The position numbers and the translations under genes are program-made. The notes beneath the pieces were generated by a model. It saw only the letters and a list, made by a program, of their open reading frames with translations, was not told the origin of the DNA and ran no database searches. A stretch of 64,000 nt of DNA, taken from assembly GCF_001767295.1 (NCBI RefSeq), contig NZ_CP014944.1, forward strand, positions 1 through 64,000, in the 5' to 3' direction. How positions within the stretch are numbered: position 1 is the first letter of the stretch; each line of letters begins with the position of its first letter. This document shows, piece after piece, positions 36,433-45,103 of this stretch. This DNA is from Colwellia sp. PAMC 20917 (GTDB lineage: Bacteria > Pseudomonadota > Gammaproteobacteria > Enterobacterales > Alteromonadaceae).

Positions 36433-39171
36433 TTAGTCTGGCGACGCTAAATTTCGTAGCACATAATGTAATATGCCACCATGTTGGTAGTATTTGAATT
36501 CGTTGGGTGTATCAATACGAATTTTTACTTCAAAGGAACGTTCATTACCCTCTTCAGTTTTAACGGATACTGTCACCGTTTTCTGCCCAATACTCACAGC
36601 AGGAATACTGAATTGCTCTTCACCTGTTAGCTTTAGTGACTCGGCATTATCATCTGGCATAAATTGCAATGGTAATATCCCCATGCCGACTAAATTAGAT
36701 CGATGAATACGTTCGTAACTCTGTGCAATAACCGCTTTAACGCCCAATAAAGCTGGCCCTTTGGCGGCCCAATCACGAGAACTACCCGTACCATACTCTT
36801 TTCCAGCTAAGACAATCGAAGCAATGTTTTGTTGTTGATATTGCATCGCCGCATCAAAAACACTCATTTTTTCACCTGATGGCATCAGTGTCGTCCAACA
36901 GCCCTCAGTGCCAGGTGCTAATAAATTACGTAAACGAACATTGGCAAAAGTACCGCGCATCATCACTTCATGATTACCGCGTCTAGAGCCATAAGAATTA
37001 AAGTCTTTGGGTGAGACGCCTTCACTTTGTAAATACTCAGCCGCGGGGCTATCTAGCGCAATCGAACCGGCAGGAGATATATGGTCAGTAGTGACACTAT
37101 CACCCAGTTTTAATAAACATCGAGCATTTTTAATTGGGTTAATAGTTGGTATTTTTGCGCTAATATTATTAAAAAATGGTGGCAATTTAACGTAGGTAGA
37201 AGCTGGCCAATCATATTTTTGGCTTTGTACTATATCCAGCGCTTGCCAGTCTTTATTACCGCTATAAACATCTTCATATCGGGAAATAAACATTGAACTG
37301 TCGATAACTTTTTCGATAACTTGTTTAATTTCCTGACTATCTGGCCAGATGTCATGTAAATAAACCGGTTTACCTGTAGGGTCATCACCTAGTGAGCCCG
37401 TGGTAATATCTATCTTCATATTACCTGCTAAAGCATAAGCAACAACCAAAGGAGGAGAGGCTAAATAATTAGCTTGGACTTCTGGGTGAATACGACCTTC
37501 AAAGTTACGGTTACCTGATAAAACAGAGGTAACAGATAAATCACCTTGATGAATAGCGTCGCTAATTTCGGTAGGTAAAGGGCCGGAGTTACCAATACAG
37601 GTAGTACAACCGTATCCGACTAACTGAAAACCAAGGGCATCTAAATCTTCATTTAAGCCAGATTTAAGCAGATAATCAGTGACCACTTGAGAACCAGGTG
37701 CAAAACTGGTTTTTACCCAAGGTTTAACCGTTAATCCTCGCAGCCGGGCATTTCTGGCTAATAGTCCAGCGGCAATTAATACCGATGGATTTGAGGTGTT
37801 AGTGCAACTGGTAATTGCCGCTATAACGACGGATCCGTGTTTTAATACAAAGTCTTCATCAGCATACTGACAGGGAACGCCTGAATCTTCATTACTAGCA
37901 GGTAATAGTACCGAAGGTTGTCCGCCTTCACTTTCAAAGCCACTTTCACTATCGCTCGAGACTGCTTGTTTTATACCGTGTTGTAAAGCTAACCAGTCAC
38001 GATACGCCAGACCGGCACGGTCCAGTGAAACTCTGTCTTGAGGACGTTTAGGACCAGCAATAGAAGGCACTACTTCATCTAGTTTTAATGATAATCGGCT
38101 ATGATAAACAGCATGCTGTTGAGACTGCGTTCCCCACATATCCATCGTTTTTAAATAGGACTCTACGCGTTCAATGTGGTCACTGTCACGCCCGGTTAAT
38201 TGCAGATAATCGGTAGTTTGATGATCGATGGGGAAAATTCCACACGTTGCCCCATATTCTGGCGCCATATTGGCTATGGTCGCTCGGTCAGCTAAGGTCA
38301 GTTCATTCACCCCAGTACCAAAGAACTCGACAAACTTACCTACCACACCTGCAGCACGTAATTGTTCGGTTACCGTTAATACTAAGTCAGTCGCTGTAGT
38401 TCCTGCAGGTAATTTTCCTGTTAATTCAAAACCAACAATCTCAGGTATTAACATGGTCACGGGTTGTCCCAGCATCGCCGCTTCAGCTTCGATACCGCCG
38501 ACTCCCCAACCTAACACACCTAAGCCATTAATCATGGTGGTATGTGAATCGGTGCCAACCAAGGTATCGGGATAAAGTAAATTATTCTCGTCGGGTTTTT
38601 TGAATACTACGCGGGCTAAATATTCGAGATTTACCTGATGTACAATACCACGGCCCGGTGGTACCACTTTAAAATTATCAAAACTTTGCTGACCCCAACG
38701 TAAAAACTGATAACGTTCACGATTACGCTGAAACTCAATTGCGGTGTTTTTTTCCATCGCATCAGCTTGACCAAACACATCGACCATAACTGAATGGTCG
38801 ATGACCAATTCGACTGGATTTAATGGGTTTATTTTTTCGGCTTTTCCACCCATTTTGACTATCGCATCTCGCATAGCCGCTAAATCAACTACGGCGGGTA
38901 CCCCAGTAAAGTCTTGCAAAATTACGCGAGCAGGTACAAAGGCAATTTCAGTATCCTGCCAGTTGTCTACATCCCAATTGGCTAAGGTTTCAATATCCCC
39001 TTGTTGGACAAAATCACTATCTGCATGTCGTAATAAGTTTTCTAAAAGGATTTTAGCGGCAAAAGGCAAACGTGAAAGGTCATACTTATCCGCTAAACCA
39101 TCAAAACTGTGGTAGTTGCAAATTTCACCATTAATTTCAATTTGCTTCAATCGTTGTATAGAGTTGGCCAT
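36433..39171 (-). CDS. acnA: aconitate hydratase A
   Basis: A 912-residue enzyme, near the usual AcnA length. The [4Fe-4S] cysteines are in ITSCTNTSNPSV and YGCTTCIGNSGPL. Substrate motifs include DSHTTMINGLGV, GSRRGNHEVM and GTGSSRDWAAKG. It isomerises citrate to isocitrate in the TCA cycle; the AcnA type is the stress- and stationary-phase form, and the apo-protein can bind mRNA. The start was set at MANSIQRL, preceded by GGAG eight bases upstream; an open extension of 15 codons lacks such a site. Transcribed alone, convergent with the ankyrin-like gene. Confidence 0.96.
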   Translation of the reverse strand: MANSIQRLKQIEINGEICNYHSFDGLADKYDLSRLPFAAKILLENLLRHADSDFVQQGDIETLANWDVDNWQDTEIAFVPARVILQDFTGVPAVVDLAAMRDAIVKMGGKAEKINPLNPVELVIDHSVMVDVFGQADAMEKNTAIEFQRNRERYQFLRWGQQSFDNFKVVPPGRGIVHQVNLEYLARVVFKKPDENNLLYPDTLVGTDSHTTMINGLGVLGWGVGGIEAEAAMLGQPVTMLIPEIVGFELTGKLPAGTTATDLVLTVTEQLRAAGVVGKFVEFFGTGVNELTLADRATIANMAPEYGATCGIFPIDHQTTDYLQLTGRDSDHIERVESYLKTMDMWGTQSQQHAVYHSRLSLKLDEVVPSIAGPKRPQDRVSLDRAGLAYRDWLALQHGIKQAVSSDSESGFESEGGQPSVLLPASNEDSGVPCQYADEDFVLKHGSVVIAAITSCTNTSNPSVLIAAGLLARNARLRGLTVKPWVKTSFAPGSQVVTDYLLKSGLNEDLDALGFQLVGYGCTTCIGNSGPLPTEISDAIHQGDLSVTSVLSGNRNFEGRIHPEVQANYLASPPLVVAYALAGNMKIDITTGSLGDDPTGKPVYLHDIWPDSQEIKQVIEKVIDSSMFISRYEDVYSGNKDWQALDIVQSQKYDWPASTYVKLPPFFNNISAKIPTINPIKNARCLLKLGDSVTTDHISPAGSIALDSPAAEYLQSEGVSPKDFNSYGSRRGNHEVMMRGTFANVRLRNLLAPGTEGCWTTLMPSGEKMSVFDAAMQYQQQNIASIVLAGKEYGTGSSRDWAAKGPALLGVKAVIAQSYERIHRSNLVGMGILPLQFMPDDNAESLKLTGEEQFSIPAVSIGQKTVTVSVKTEEGNERSFEVKIRIDTPNEFKYYQHGGILHYVLRNLASPD

Positions 39172-39562
39172 TGTCGTTATCTCCATTAAAAGTATTAATC
39201 TGATTGGTATACGCATAATGATAAACGTAGTTAATATACCCTAGCATACATGGACGAAAACATAATGTGGCAGCCAAAATAAAGGGCTGGTAACATGTAT
39301 AGTTATATAACAATCAGTAGGGTGTTTATTACTAATGAGACTCGAGTCAAATAATTTATCATGATAGGTCGATTTGATAAGACAGGATAAATTAGTGATA
39401 CGACCCTCGATGAACACCTGTTATGGAAAGGTAAGTCTTGCTGCAACCGATAGATAATTAACGACATTATATTAATTACCGACTTAATTGATTGGCTCGC
39501 TCACAGCAGGTTCGTTACCATCATAATATTCAAAGCAATATATTTATTGCTTAAATCAATGC
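39172..39562 (-). other. intergenic region between acnA and the universal stress gene
   Basis: Both flanking genes are on the minus strand. No gene, no clear terminator or palindrome. It should contain the acnA promoter. Confidence 0.4.
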
Positions 39563-40012
39563 TTATTGCTCTTTATAACGCACTGCCAATACATCACATT
39601 TTGCGCCGTGTAAAATGGCATTTGCGGTAGAGCCTAATAATAAGCGTAAACCATGTACACCATGGCTACCTGTTATAATTAAATCGACATTTTCGTGCTC
39701 TGCGAAAGCCAATATTTCTTCGCTAATATATCCGACCGATATACACAAGTGTTGTTCGGTGATATTCAGCCTTTTAGCTAATGGTTGAAGTATTTCTTTG
39801 GCTTGTTCTTTTAGTTTTTCTGTATTACCAAAACTGCCAACTGGGTCTGGACTCGGAACAACACCGAGTGCTCCACCATAATTAGGTATAGGCTCTACCA
39901 CATGAATAATACTGAGTTTAGCGTCGGTGAACTTTTGTAATTGAGCGACTTTATCTTCAATATAGTTTTTTGAATCATGAAGTTCTGTGGCAAATAAAAT
40001 ATGTTTATACAT
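39563..40012 (-). CDS. universal stress protein (UspA family)
   Basis: A 149-residue single-domain Usp: N-terminal strand YKHILFATEL, SIIHVVEP, and a C-terminal ATP-binding-type motif GSHGVHGLRLLLGSTANAI (G-x-x-G-x9-G-S/T). It is a cytoplasmic protein made under starvation or energy stress in relatives. It is divergent from the first Crp/Fnr gene. The start ATG is followed by the usual MYKHIL beginning, with an AGAGGAAA site upstream. Confidence 0.92.
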   Translation of the reverse strand: MYKHILFATELHDSKNYIEDKVAQLQKFTDAKLSIIHVVEPIPNYGGALGVVPSPDPVGSFGNTEKLKEQAKEILQPLAKRLNITEQHLCISVGYISEEILAFAEHENVDLIITGSHGVHGLRLLLGSTANAILHGAKCDVLAVRYKEQ

Positions 40013-40536
40013 AACGTTTTCCTCTATTAAATGATAAGGGTTTTATTGGTGGTTGGCAAAGCATTAACTTGTTGTTTTACCTGTTTTAAAGGGTGCTACT
40101 TCTTTTACTTAAGTAAAACTTTTATGATCTTGTTTATTCCATTAATGAATAAAATTTTATAACGCTAAGCTCTAAATACCACCTTGTACTTTACCTAAAG
40201 ATATATCTGTACGCTGTCACACATAACCTAATAATTATCGTACTATTCTTCATTAGACCTTACAGTAGGGGGAAGTTTAAGTTTTTGTCTTTAAATGTTA
40301 TTGTTGTTTGCTATGTAGTTATCTGAATGAAAGGGCATCTACTTCGGGTGGTCTAAATGTTGTTTAGTGCGATATATACTTTTTGTTTACTTATTACCTA
40401 AAATAAAAACCTAAAATAAAATGGTCATCTAAAAAAGAGTGTTGTGTACGGTATCGAACCGAACAGCGAAATTTTTTTTGTTAAGGTATAATAATATCTA
40501 GTAGCTTGATTTAATTCTTAAGAAGGGACGCACACG
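40013..40536 (+). other. divergent intergenic region with candidate operators
   Basis: No gene between the universal stress gene (minus) and the Crp/Fnr gene (plus). Two motifs recur elsewhere in this island: TGTACGCTGTCACACA at 40208-40223 (matched at 44149-44164) and a GTGTACGGTATCGAAC stretch starting at 40444 (similar to 33602). Confidence 0.45.
40208..40223. promoter_or_regulatory. shared 16-bp motif, copy 1
   Basis: TGTACGCTGTCACACA, 14 of 16 identical to TGTACGCCATCACACA at 44149. It lies ~195 bases before the universal stress gene and ~315 before the Crp/Fnr gene. A regulator-binding role is only suggested by the recurrence. Confidence 0.3.
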
Positions 40537-41301
40537 ATGCAAAAAATAATCGACACTCAAATTTCTCCCTTACAAAATCACTTACTAGCTGTCTTGCCTG
40601 ATGAAGTAAAAGAACGACTTTTTCCTTTTGTTGAATTAGTAAAGTTAGAGTTAGGCGAGGTGATGTACGAAGCTGGTGATAAACTCGCTAATGTATACTT
40701 TCCCGTTGACTCTATTGTTTCTTTATTATACGTAATGGAGAGTGGCGCTTCGGCAGAAATTTCTGTGGTCGGTAACGAAGGCGTTGTTGGTATTGCGTTG
40801 TTTATGGGCGGAGAAAGTACGTCTAGCCGAGCTGTGGTTCAAAGTGCAGGTTATGCTTATCGGCTTAAAGGAAAACGCTTAACCCAAGAGTTCCATCGTC
40901 ATGGAAAATTGTTAGGTGTAATGCTTCGTTATACCCAATCCCTTATTACTCAAATGTCACAGACTGCAGTATGTAATCGCCACCATACGATTGATCAGCA
41001 ATTATGCCGTTTTCTTCTACTGTCGCTTGACCGTTTACCCGATAATACCCTAGTGATGACTCAGGAACTTATTGGTAATATGTTAGGGGTTCGCCGAGAA
41101 GGTGTAACAGAAGCTGCGGGAAAACTGCAGAAGTTGGGTGTCATTGATTATCATCGCGGTCATATTACCGTGTTAAATAGGCAGAAACTTGAAAGCTTAA
41201 GTTGTGAATGCTACGCGGTTGTAAAAAAAGAAACCGACCGATTGCTCCCTCATGAAAACGAAAAAGTTTATTATCAATCAAAAAACGTTATTAATCTTTA
41301 A
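40537..41301 (+). CDS. Crp/Fnr-family transcription regulator 1
   Basis: A 254-residue protein. The N-terminal cyclic-nucleotide-binding-like beta barrel spans ~20-140 (GEVMYEAGDKLANVYFPVDSIVSLLY; GNEGVVGIALFMGG). A winged helix follows, with the recognition region LIGNMLGVRREGVTEAAGKLQKLGVI (~180-205). It lacks the N-terminal cysteine cluster of true Fnr, so it does not sense oxygen through a [4Fe-4S] cluster. The ligand is unknown. A paralogous regulator follows at 41716. An AAGGGA ribosome site precedes the ATG. Confidence 0.9.
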   Translation: MQKIIDTQISPLQNHLLAVLPDEVKERLFPFVELVKLELGEVMYEAGDKLANVYFPVDSIVSLLYVMESGASAEISVVGNEGVVGIALFMGGESTSSRAVVQSAGYAYRLKGKRLTQEFHRHGKLLGVMLRYTQSLITQMSQTAVCNRHHTIDQQLCRFLLLSLDRLPDNTLVMTQELIGNMLGVRREGVTEAAGKLQKLGVIDYHRGHITVLNRQKLESLSCECYAVVKKETDRLLPHENEKVYYQSKNVINL

Positions 41302-41715
41302 TCAAGGTTATTTGTTCTAGTGAGTAATGCTGACTTTTACTCTGTAAACATTTGATTTTTATAAGTATTGAATCTCAGTTTTAATCAATTTATGATATTT
41401 AGCACAATATCAGCTATTGCGCTAAATAAGGCTGTCACGCCATTGACTTTTATCAAAAATTTTCCTGCAATATCCGCATCAAAACGTTAAGACTTTAGCG
41501 CTGGCATTGAAGAAAACCTCGCGACATTATAGACACCACTATTGCTTAGTGAACTAATCATTTTAAATATGTAAGTTATAAAGTCATATAAGTAAGTAAT
41601 GTTTGCCAGCGCACAGATCCTCTATTTTATAACGCTTACACTTGACTATTGCTGCTATAAATTAACTTTTAATTATTTAAGGCAATATCATTTTTCTGTA
41701 TCAGAGAGCAAACAT
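41302..41715 (+). other. intergenic region between two Crp/Fnr genes
   Basis: No gene. Contains AT-rich sequence and a TTGCGC/GCGCAA-type fragment near 41415. The frame of the second regulator is open back to 41599, but no ribosome site supports that start. Confidence 0.4.
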
Positions 41716-42423
41716 ATGCGATCAAAAGAAAAGCAAGAAGTCACCAATGAGTTGTTAGATGGGCTACCAAATAAACTCAGAAAAACTATTCTAGCGCAAT
41801 GCGAGCAGGTTCATTTAACCTCCGGTGATGTATTGCATGAGCGTGGGCAAGGCATTGAGTACATATTTTATCCTTTAACAGGGTATATTTCACTGGTCAC
41901 TACAGGTACGAGACACCCACCGCTTGAATTGTGTATTATTGGTAATGAAGGTATGTTGGGTATTTCCAATATTTCAGGGGTACAATCGGCTCCTGATAGG
42001 GCTGTTGTTCAGGGGTCTGGAACGGCGCTGCGCTTATCTGTTAAGCAATTTCAGTATCAACTGAAAAACTTTCCATTACTGTTAAAAAGATTGAATGATT
42101 ACCTTTATATTTTGTTTGTGCAAGGTTCTCAATCATTAGTCTGCATGCGATTTCATCCCATAGCATCTCGTCTTGCTCGTTGGTTACTCATGACTGATGA
42201 TAGGGCACATTCTACTCATTTAAACCTAACACATCAATTTCTTGCTGATATGCTTGGTGTTCGAAGAAGCGGGATAACAGTAGCCGCTTGCTTATTAAAA
42301 GATAAAAAGTTAATTAGCTATACACGAGGTACCATTCAGATACTTAATCGTAAGGGCTTAGAGCGGGAAGCTTGTGAGTGTTATCAGCTGATGAAAGGTA
42401 ATTATACCAATAGGTTAAACTAG
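41716..42423 (+). CDS. Crp/Fnr-family transcription regulator 2
   Basis: A 235-residue protein with the same layout as regulator 1: a beta-barrel sensor (GDVLHERGQGIEYIFYPLTGYISLV; GNEGMLGISNISG) and a winged helix (FLADMLGVRRSGITVAACLLKDKKLI). It shares the family end -LNRKGLEREACECYQLMK with the LNRQKLESLSCECYAVVKK of regulator 1, which points to a duplication. It lacks Fe-S cysteines of Fnr type. The ATG at MRSKEKQEV was chosen because its length then agrees with the family; 39 upstream codons are open but unlike it. Confidence 0.88.
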   Translation: MRSKEKQEVTNELLDGLPNKLRKTILAQCEQVHLTSGDVLHERGQGIEYIFYPLTGYISLVTTGTRHPPLELCIIGNEGMLGISNISGVQSAPDRAVVQGSGTALRLSVKQFQYQLKNFPLLLKRLNDYLYILFVQGSQSLVCMRFHPIASRLARWLLMTDDRAHSTHLNLTHQFLADMLGVRRSGITVAACLLKDKKLISYTRGTIQILNRKGLEREACECYQLMKGNYTNRLN

Positions 42424-42750
42424 ACCACTTTAGCTATTCGTTTGTTTTAAATAAGCATTAGTAAAGACATCTATTATAACCTCAAACAGTATTTTACACT
42501 ATTTTTAGTCTGTTAATCAGTGCTCATGATTTATATCTATATCGAGAGAACAAGGGTATGTACCCGCTACCAATCAAAATGCATATTTCAGGTGCTTGAT
42601 TGATAACAGGTATAAATATTATCTCCATGTTTTGGAGTGAAAATATTACTGCTAAGTGTGTTGACGTACATACGAAAAATAACTGACCGAGTATGATATA
42701 AGCCATGACTTTCGACAATTAAAGCTTAATTAATATAGAAGGGTAGGACA
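42424..42750 (+). other. intergenic region
   Basis: No gene. Nothing specific seen apart from an AT-rich stretch before the PRC-barrel gene. Confidence 0.35.
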
Positions 42751-43479
42751 ATGTTACGAAGTCTCAATGAACTTATGCGTTTTCAATTACAAGGTATCGA
42801 CAAAAAAATAGGTCTTTGTAAAGATTTCCTCTTTGACGATAAATTATGGGTAATACGTTACATAGTTCCTGATACTAAAAAGTGGCTCTGTGGAGAACGA
42901 AAAATATTAATCAGCACAATCTCACTGCAAAAACCTCAGTGGGAACAGTACAAATTCCCTGTTGATTTAACTCAACAAAAAATTAAAAATAGTCCTCCAC
43001 TTGAGGAACACCAACAAATATCTCATCAATATGAAACTGAATTATTTCAATTCTACGGTTATGCTTATTATTGGATGAATGAAGGATTATGGAGAACTTC
43101 TCCTAGTCCCAAACCCCTAGTTGATACAAAGTTATCTAAGGATAATACTCAAATAAAATCAGAAGATTGGCATTTACATTCAACCAATGACGTTAAGAAA
43201 TTTAAAATCTACGCGAAAGATCAAAAAATTGGCCATATTAAAGACTTCATTTTAAATGATGATAATTGGACTATTTCGTATATCGTCATAGACACGCGTA
43301 ATTGGGCTCCCGGTGGTCGCAAGGTTTTGATTAGTCATAAATGTATTGAGGCAGTTAATTGGACTGACTGTTATATTACCGTTAATGTAAACGCTGAGAA
43401 AATAATGGAAAATCCACCATTCGATCAAGAGCGGTTTATTGATCCAGAATATGAAAACGAGCTCCGTAAGTATTATTAA
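42751..43479 (+). CDS. protein with two PRC-barrel domains
   Basis: A 242-residue protein made of two halves with the same pattern. IGLCKDFLFDDKLWVIRYIVPDTKKW is near residues 20-45 and IGHIKDFILNDDNWTISYIVIDTRNW near 161-186. Each half then has a short (K)VLIS strand and a -NPPLEEH/NPPFDQE end. These are PRC-barrel domains, small beta barrels used in RNA-maturation or membrane-linked proteins. Tandem PRC proteins like this are common in stress-gene islands, with no proven role. Preceded by AGGACA ribosome site. Confidence 0.82.
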   Translation: MLRSLNELMRFQLQGIDKKIGLCKDFLFDDKLWVIRYIVPDTKKWLCGERKILISTISLQKPQWEQYKFPVDLTQQKIKNSPPLEEHQQISHQYETELFQFYGYAYYWMNEGLWRTSPSPKPLVDTKLSKDNTQIKSEDWHLHSTNDVKKFKIYAKDQKIGHIKDFILNDDNWTISYIVIDTRNWAPGGRKVLISHKCIEAVNWTDCYITVNVNAEKIMENPPFDQERFIDPEYENELRKYY

Positions 43480-43860
43480 AAGTTATTAAAAGTTATTAAA
43501 CTTTGTTAAGGGTTACCGTTAGCCAAGGTAAATAAGCGTTGGCTAACAAAAATGGATAATATATTACGATACCTTCTCCATTCTTAAGCTAGAAATTTTC
43601 GTTAAACTCTAACGTATTCGTTAAACTCTAACGTAGTAACAGGTTAAGTTGCGCGACTATTTCAGACCATAAAGCTGTTTCGTGTCGCTTAACATCGCTG
43701 GCTATAGGCGCATTGTTATCAATAAAATTAGATAATCAATAAAATAGATATTAGCCTTTCTTGTTCCTTGCTAGCCCTGTTGATTAAAAAGTCATTCAAT
43801 TGAATGCATTGGTGCTTGCATCTGGCACTCTTTAAATTGTGATGTTAAGTTTTAATTAAT
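43480..43860 (+). other. intergenic region with short tandem repeats
   Basis: No gene. Three copies of AGTTATTAAA run directly over and after the stop of the PRC gene (43471-43500). A 19-bp unit CGTTAAACTCTAACGTATT is repeated in tandem at 43600-43637 with two changes; each unit is itself an inverted repeat (CGTTA ... TAACG). Confidence 0.6.
43600..43637. repeat. two tandem 19-bp units with internal dyad symmetry
   Basis: The units CGTTAAACTCTAACGTATT and CGTTAAACTCTAACGTAGT follow each other directly. Each has CGTTA and TAACG as inverted arms. They lie between convergently oriented genes. Confidence 0.7.
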
Positions 43861-44064
43861 TCATTCGTTTATTGGGCTTTCTTCAATGAGTTTTATTATA
43901 GTAGGATTGTTATTTAATTTTGCTAAATCAATAAGATAGCTTTTCTCAAGTGCTTGTATTGGCTGCTTTGCTAATAATTCTTTTACTGATTGTACTTCAC
44001 CATTTGCTATGCAAGTTTTTAAAGCCGCAAAAGTCGCGATACTGTGTTCGTTTTGATTGCTCAT
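43861..44064 (-). CDS. ankyrin-like miniprotein, paralogue 2
   Basis: A 67-residue protein (MSNQNEHSIATFAALKTCIANG...) that aligns over its whole length with the protein at 36049-36264. It shares NQN-H, F-ALKT-IANGE, LLA-QP-Q-LEK-YLI-LA--NNN-TIIKL-E. The ATG with TGGGA seven bases upstream was chosen over a TTG four codons earlier. The paired helices suggest a minimal ankyrin-like fold. Both genes flank the block acnA-usp-crp-PRC, on opposite strands. Confidence 0.65.
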   Translation of the reverse strand: MSNQNEHSIATFAALKTCIANGEVQSVKELLAKQPIQALEKSYLIDLAKLNNNPTIIKLIEESPINE

Positions 44065-44148
44065 ATTAAATCCCAATAGTTACGTTCAGTTAAATTAGTT
44101 AAGTTTTAGGTTACGGCTATTATTTTGCACGGAATGTGACAATAAATA

Positions 44149-44164
44149 TGTACGCCATCACACA
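44149..44164. promoter_or_regulatory. shared 16-bp motif, copy 2
   Basis: TGTACGCCATCACACA, matching 40208-40223 at 14 of 16 bases. It lies 85-100 bases upstream of the ankyrin-like gene on the minus strand, a sensible distance for a regulator site. Confidence 0.35.
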
Positions 44165-44331
44165 AAACTTAACGGTTTTTTTATTTACAAAGCTTATTAC
44201 CCCTATATTGTAATATTTTCAGTAGTTTAGGTTATATCTAAATATGTATATTGGCGGTATAAGTAACATCTCCCCCTTTAGGCTTTTTATAATGCTAAAA
44301 ATTGATTTTTGTTCTGCTACATCAATTAAGT

Positions 44332-44349
44332 ATGTGCGCTAGCGCACAT
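44332..44349. promoter_or_regulatory. 18-bp perfect palindrome, operator candidate
   Basis: ATGTGCGCTAGCGCACAT reads the same on both strands. It lies ~160 bases before the helical-protein gene. GC-rich in AT-rich surroundings and with no T-tract, it looks more like a dimer-binding operator than a terminator. Confidence 0.45.
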
Positions 44350-44509
44350 CTAGCAGGCTGATATTTTGTTACTTTGAGTTGTAAAAATAAATCCTACATG
44401 ACTAAATTATTTATAAGCAGAAAATTCAAGTGGCGTTGTTTAATTTATAAGTTGATCGTTAGGTTCTTCGAAAATAGGCTCACAAAAATTTAGAATAGGA
44501 AGGAAAGTT

Positions 44510-44965
44510 ATGCGTTATCACCAGTTAAGTGAAGTATTTGAACACCTAATAACATTGAATACCGCAACGCTAGCGTTTTATGAGAGAAGTCTTAAAGTGA
44601 CAGAGCAAGAGCGCGCTAGAATGTTTTTACATTATTTAACAGACAAGCAAAAAGTCAGAAACCAATATTTAATCACCTCATTGACAGAGGCGCCTATTAA
44701 AACATTTGAAATGTGGTTCGATGACGATATTGACGAGCAGTTATTAGTTTATATAGAAACACTAGCGTTAGCTCCTAATGCAAACAGTGGAAAAATAACC
44801 ACTGTAATGCTGGAGGTAAATGAGAAGATAGAAATGTGGTTAAGATCTATTTTACCCTTGATAATTAACAATTATAGTAAAGAGTATCTTCTGGATTTGA
44901 TCAATAATTTACATCAAAAAAATCAGCAAATAATGCATGGCCTTCAAAGGATGAATGATGTGTGA
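44510..44965 (+). CDS. helical protein of unknown function (ferritin-like or DUF2383-like)
   Basis: A 151-residue all-helical protein. The first helices (YHQLSEVFEHLITLNTATLAFYERSL and TEQERARMFLHYLTDKQKV) have the look of a four-helix bundle of the PA2169/ferritin-like kind. However, clear E-x-x-H metal motifs are lacking. Well-spaced AAGGAAAG ribosome site before the ATG. Similar proteins occur near PRC-barrel and Crp/Fnr genes in other stress islands, by my recollection. Function not known. Confidence 0.5.
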   Translation: MRYHQLSEVFEHLITLNTATLAFYERSLKVTEQERARMFLHYLTDKQKVRNQYLITSLTEAPIKTFEMWFDDDIDEQLLVYIETLALAPNANSGKITTVMLEVNEKIEMWLRSILPLIINNYSKEYLLDLINNLHQKNQQIMHGLQRMNDV

Positions 44966-45103
44966 CCCTACCTTTGTTATCCTTTATATCGACGATGTAG
45001 TGATGCTTTCAAAGCCGTAACAAGTTAAATTTGCCTACTGCTTTACCCATCACGATGACTGTTCTTCACCTAATCTATGAATAACAAAACATGAGGTATT
45101 TAA

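Larger units (their letters stand above)
44065..44509 (+). other. divergent intergenic region with palindrome
   Basis: No gene. Holds the second copy of the 16-bp motif (44149-44164) and an 18-bp perfect palindrome (44332-44349). Confidence 0.5.

Noticed and set aside
40537-41301. True oxygen-sensing Fnr
   Set aside because: The N-terminus lacks the cysteine cluster needed for a [4Fe-4S] centre, so only a Crp/Fnr-family call is justified.
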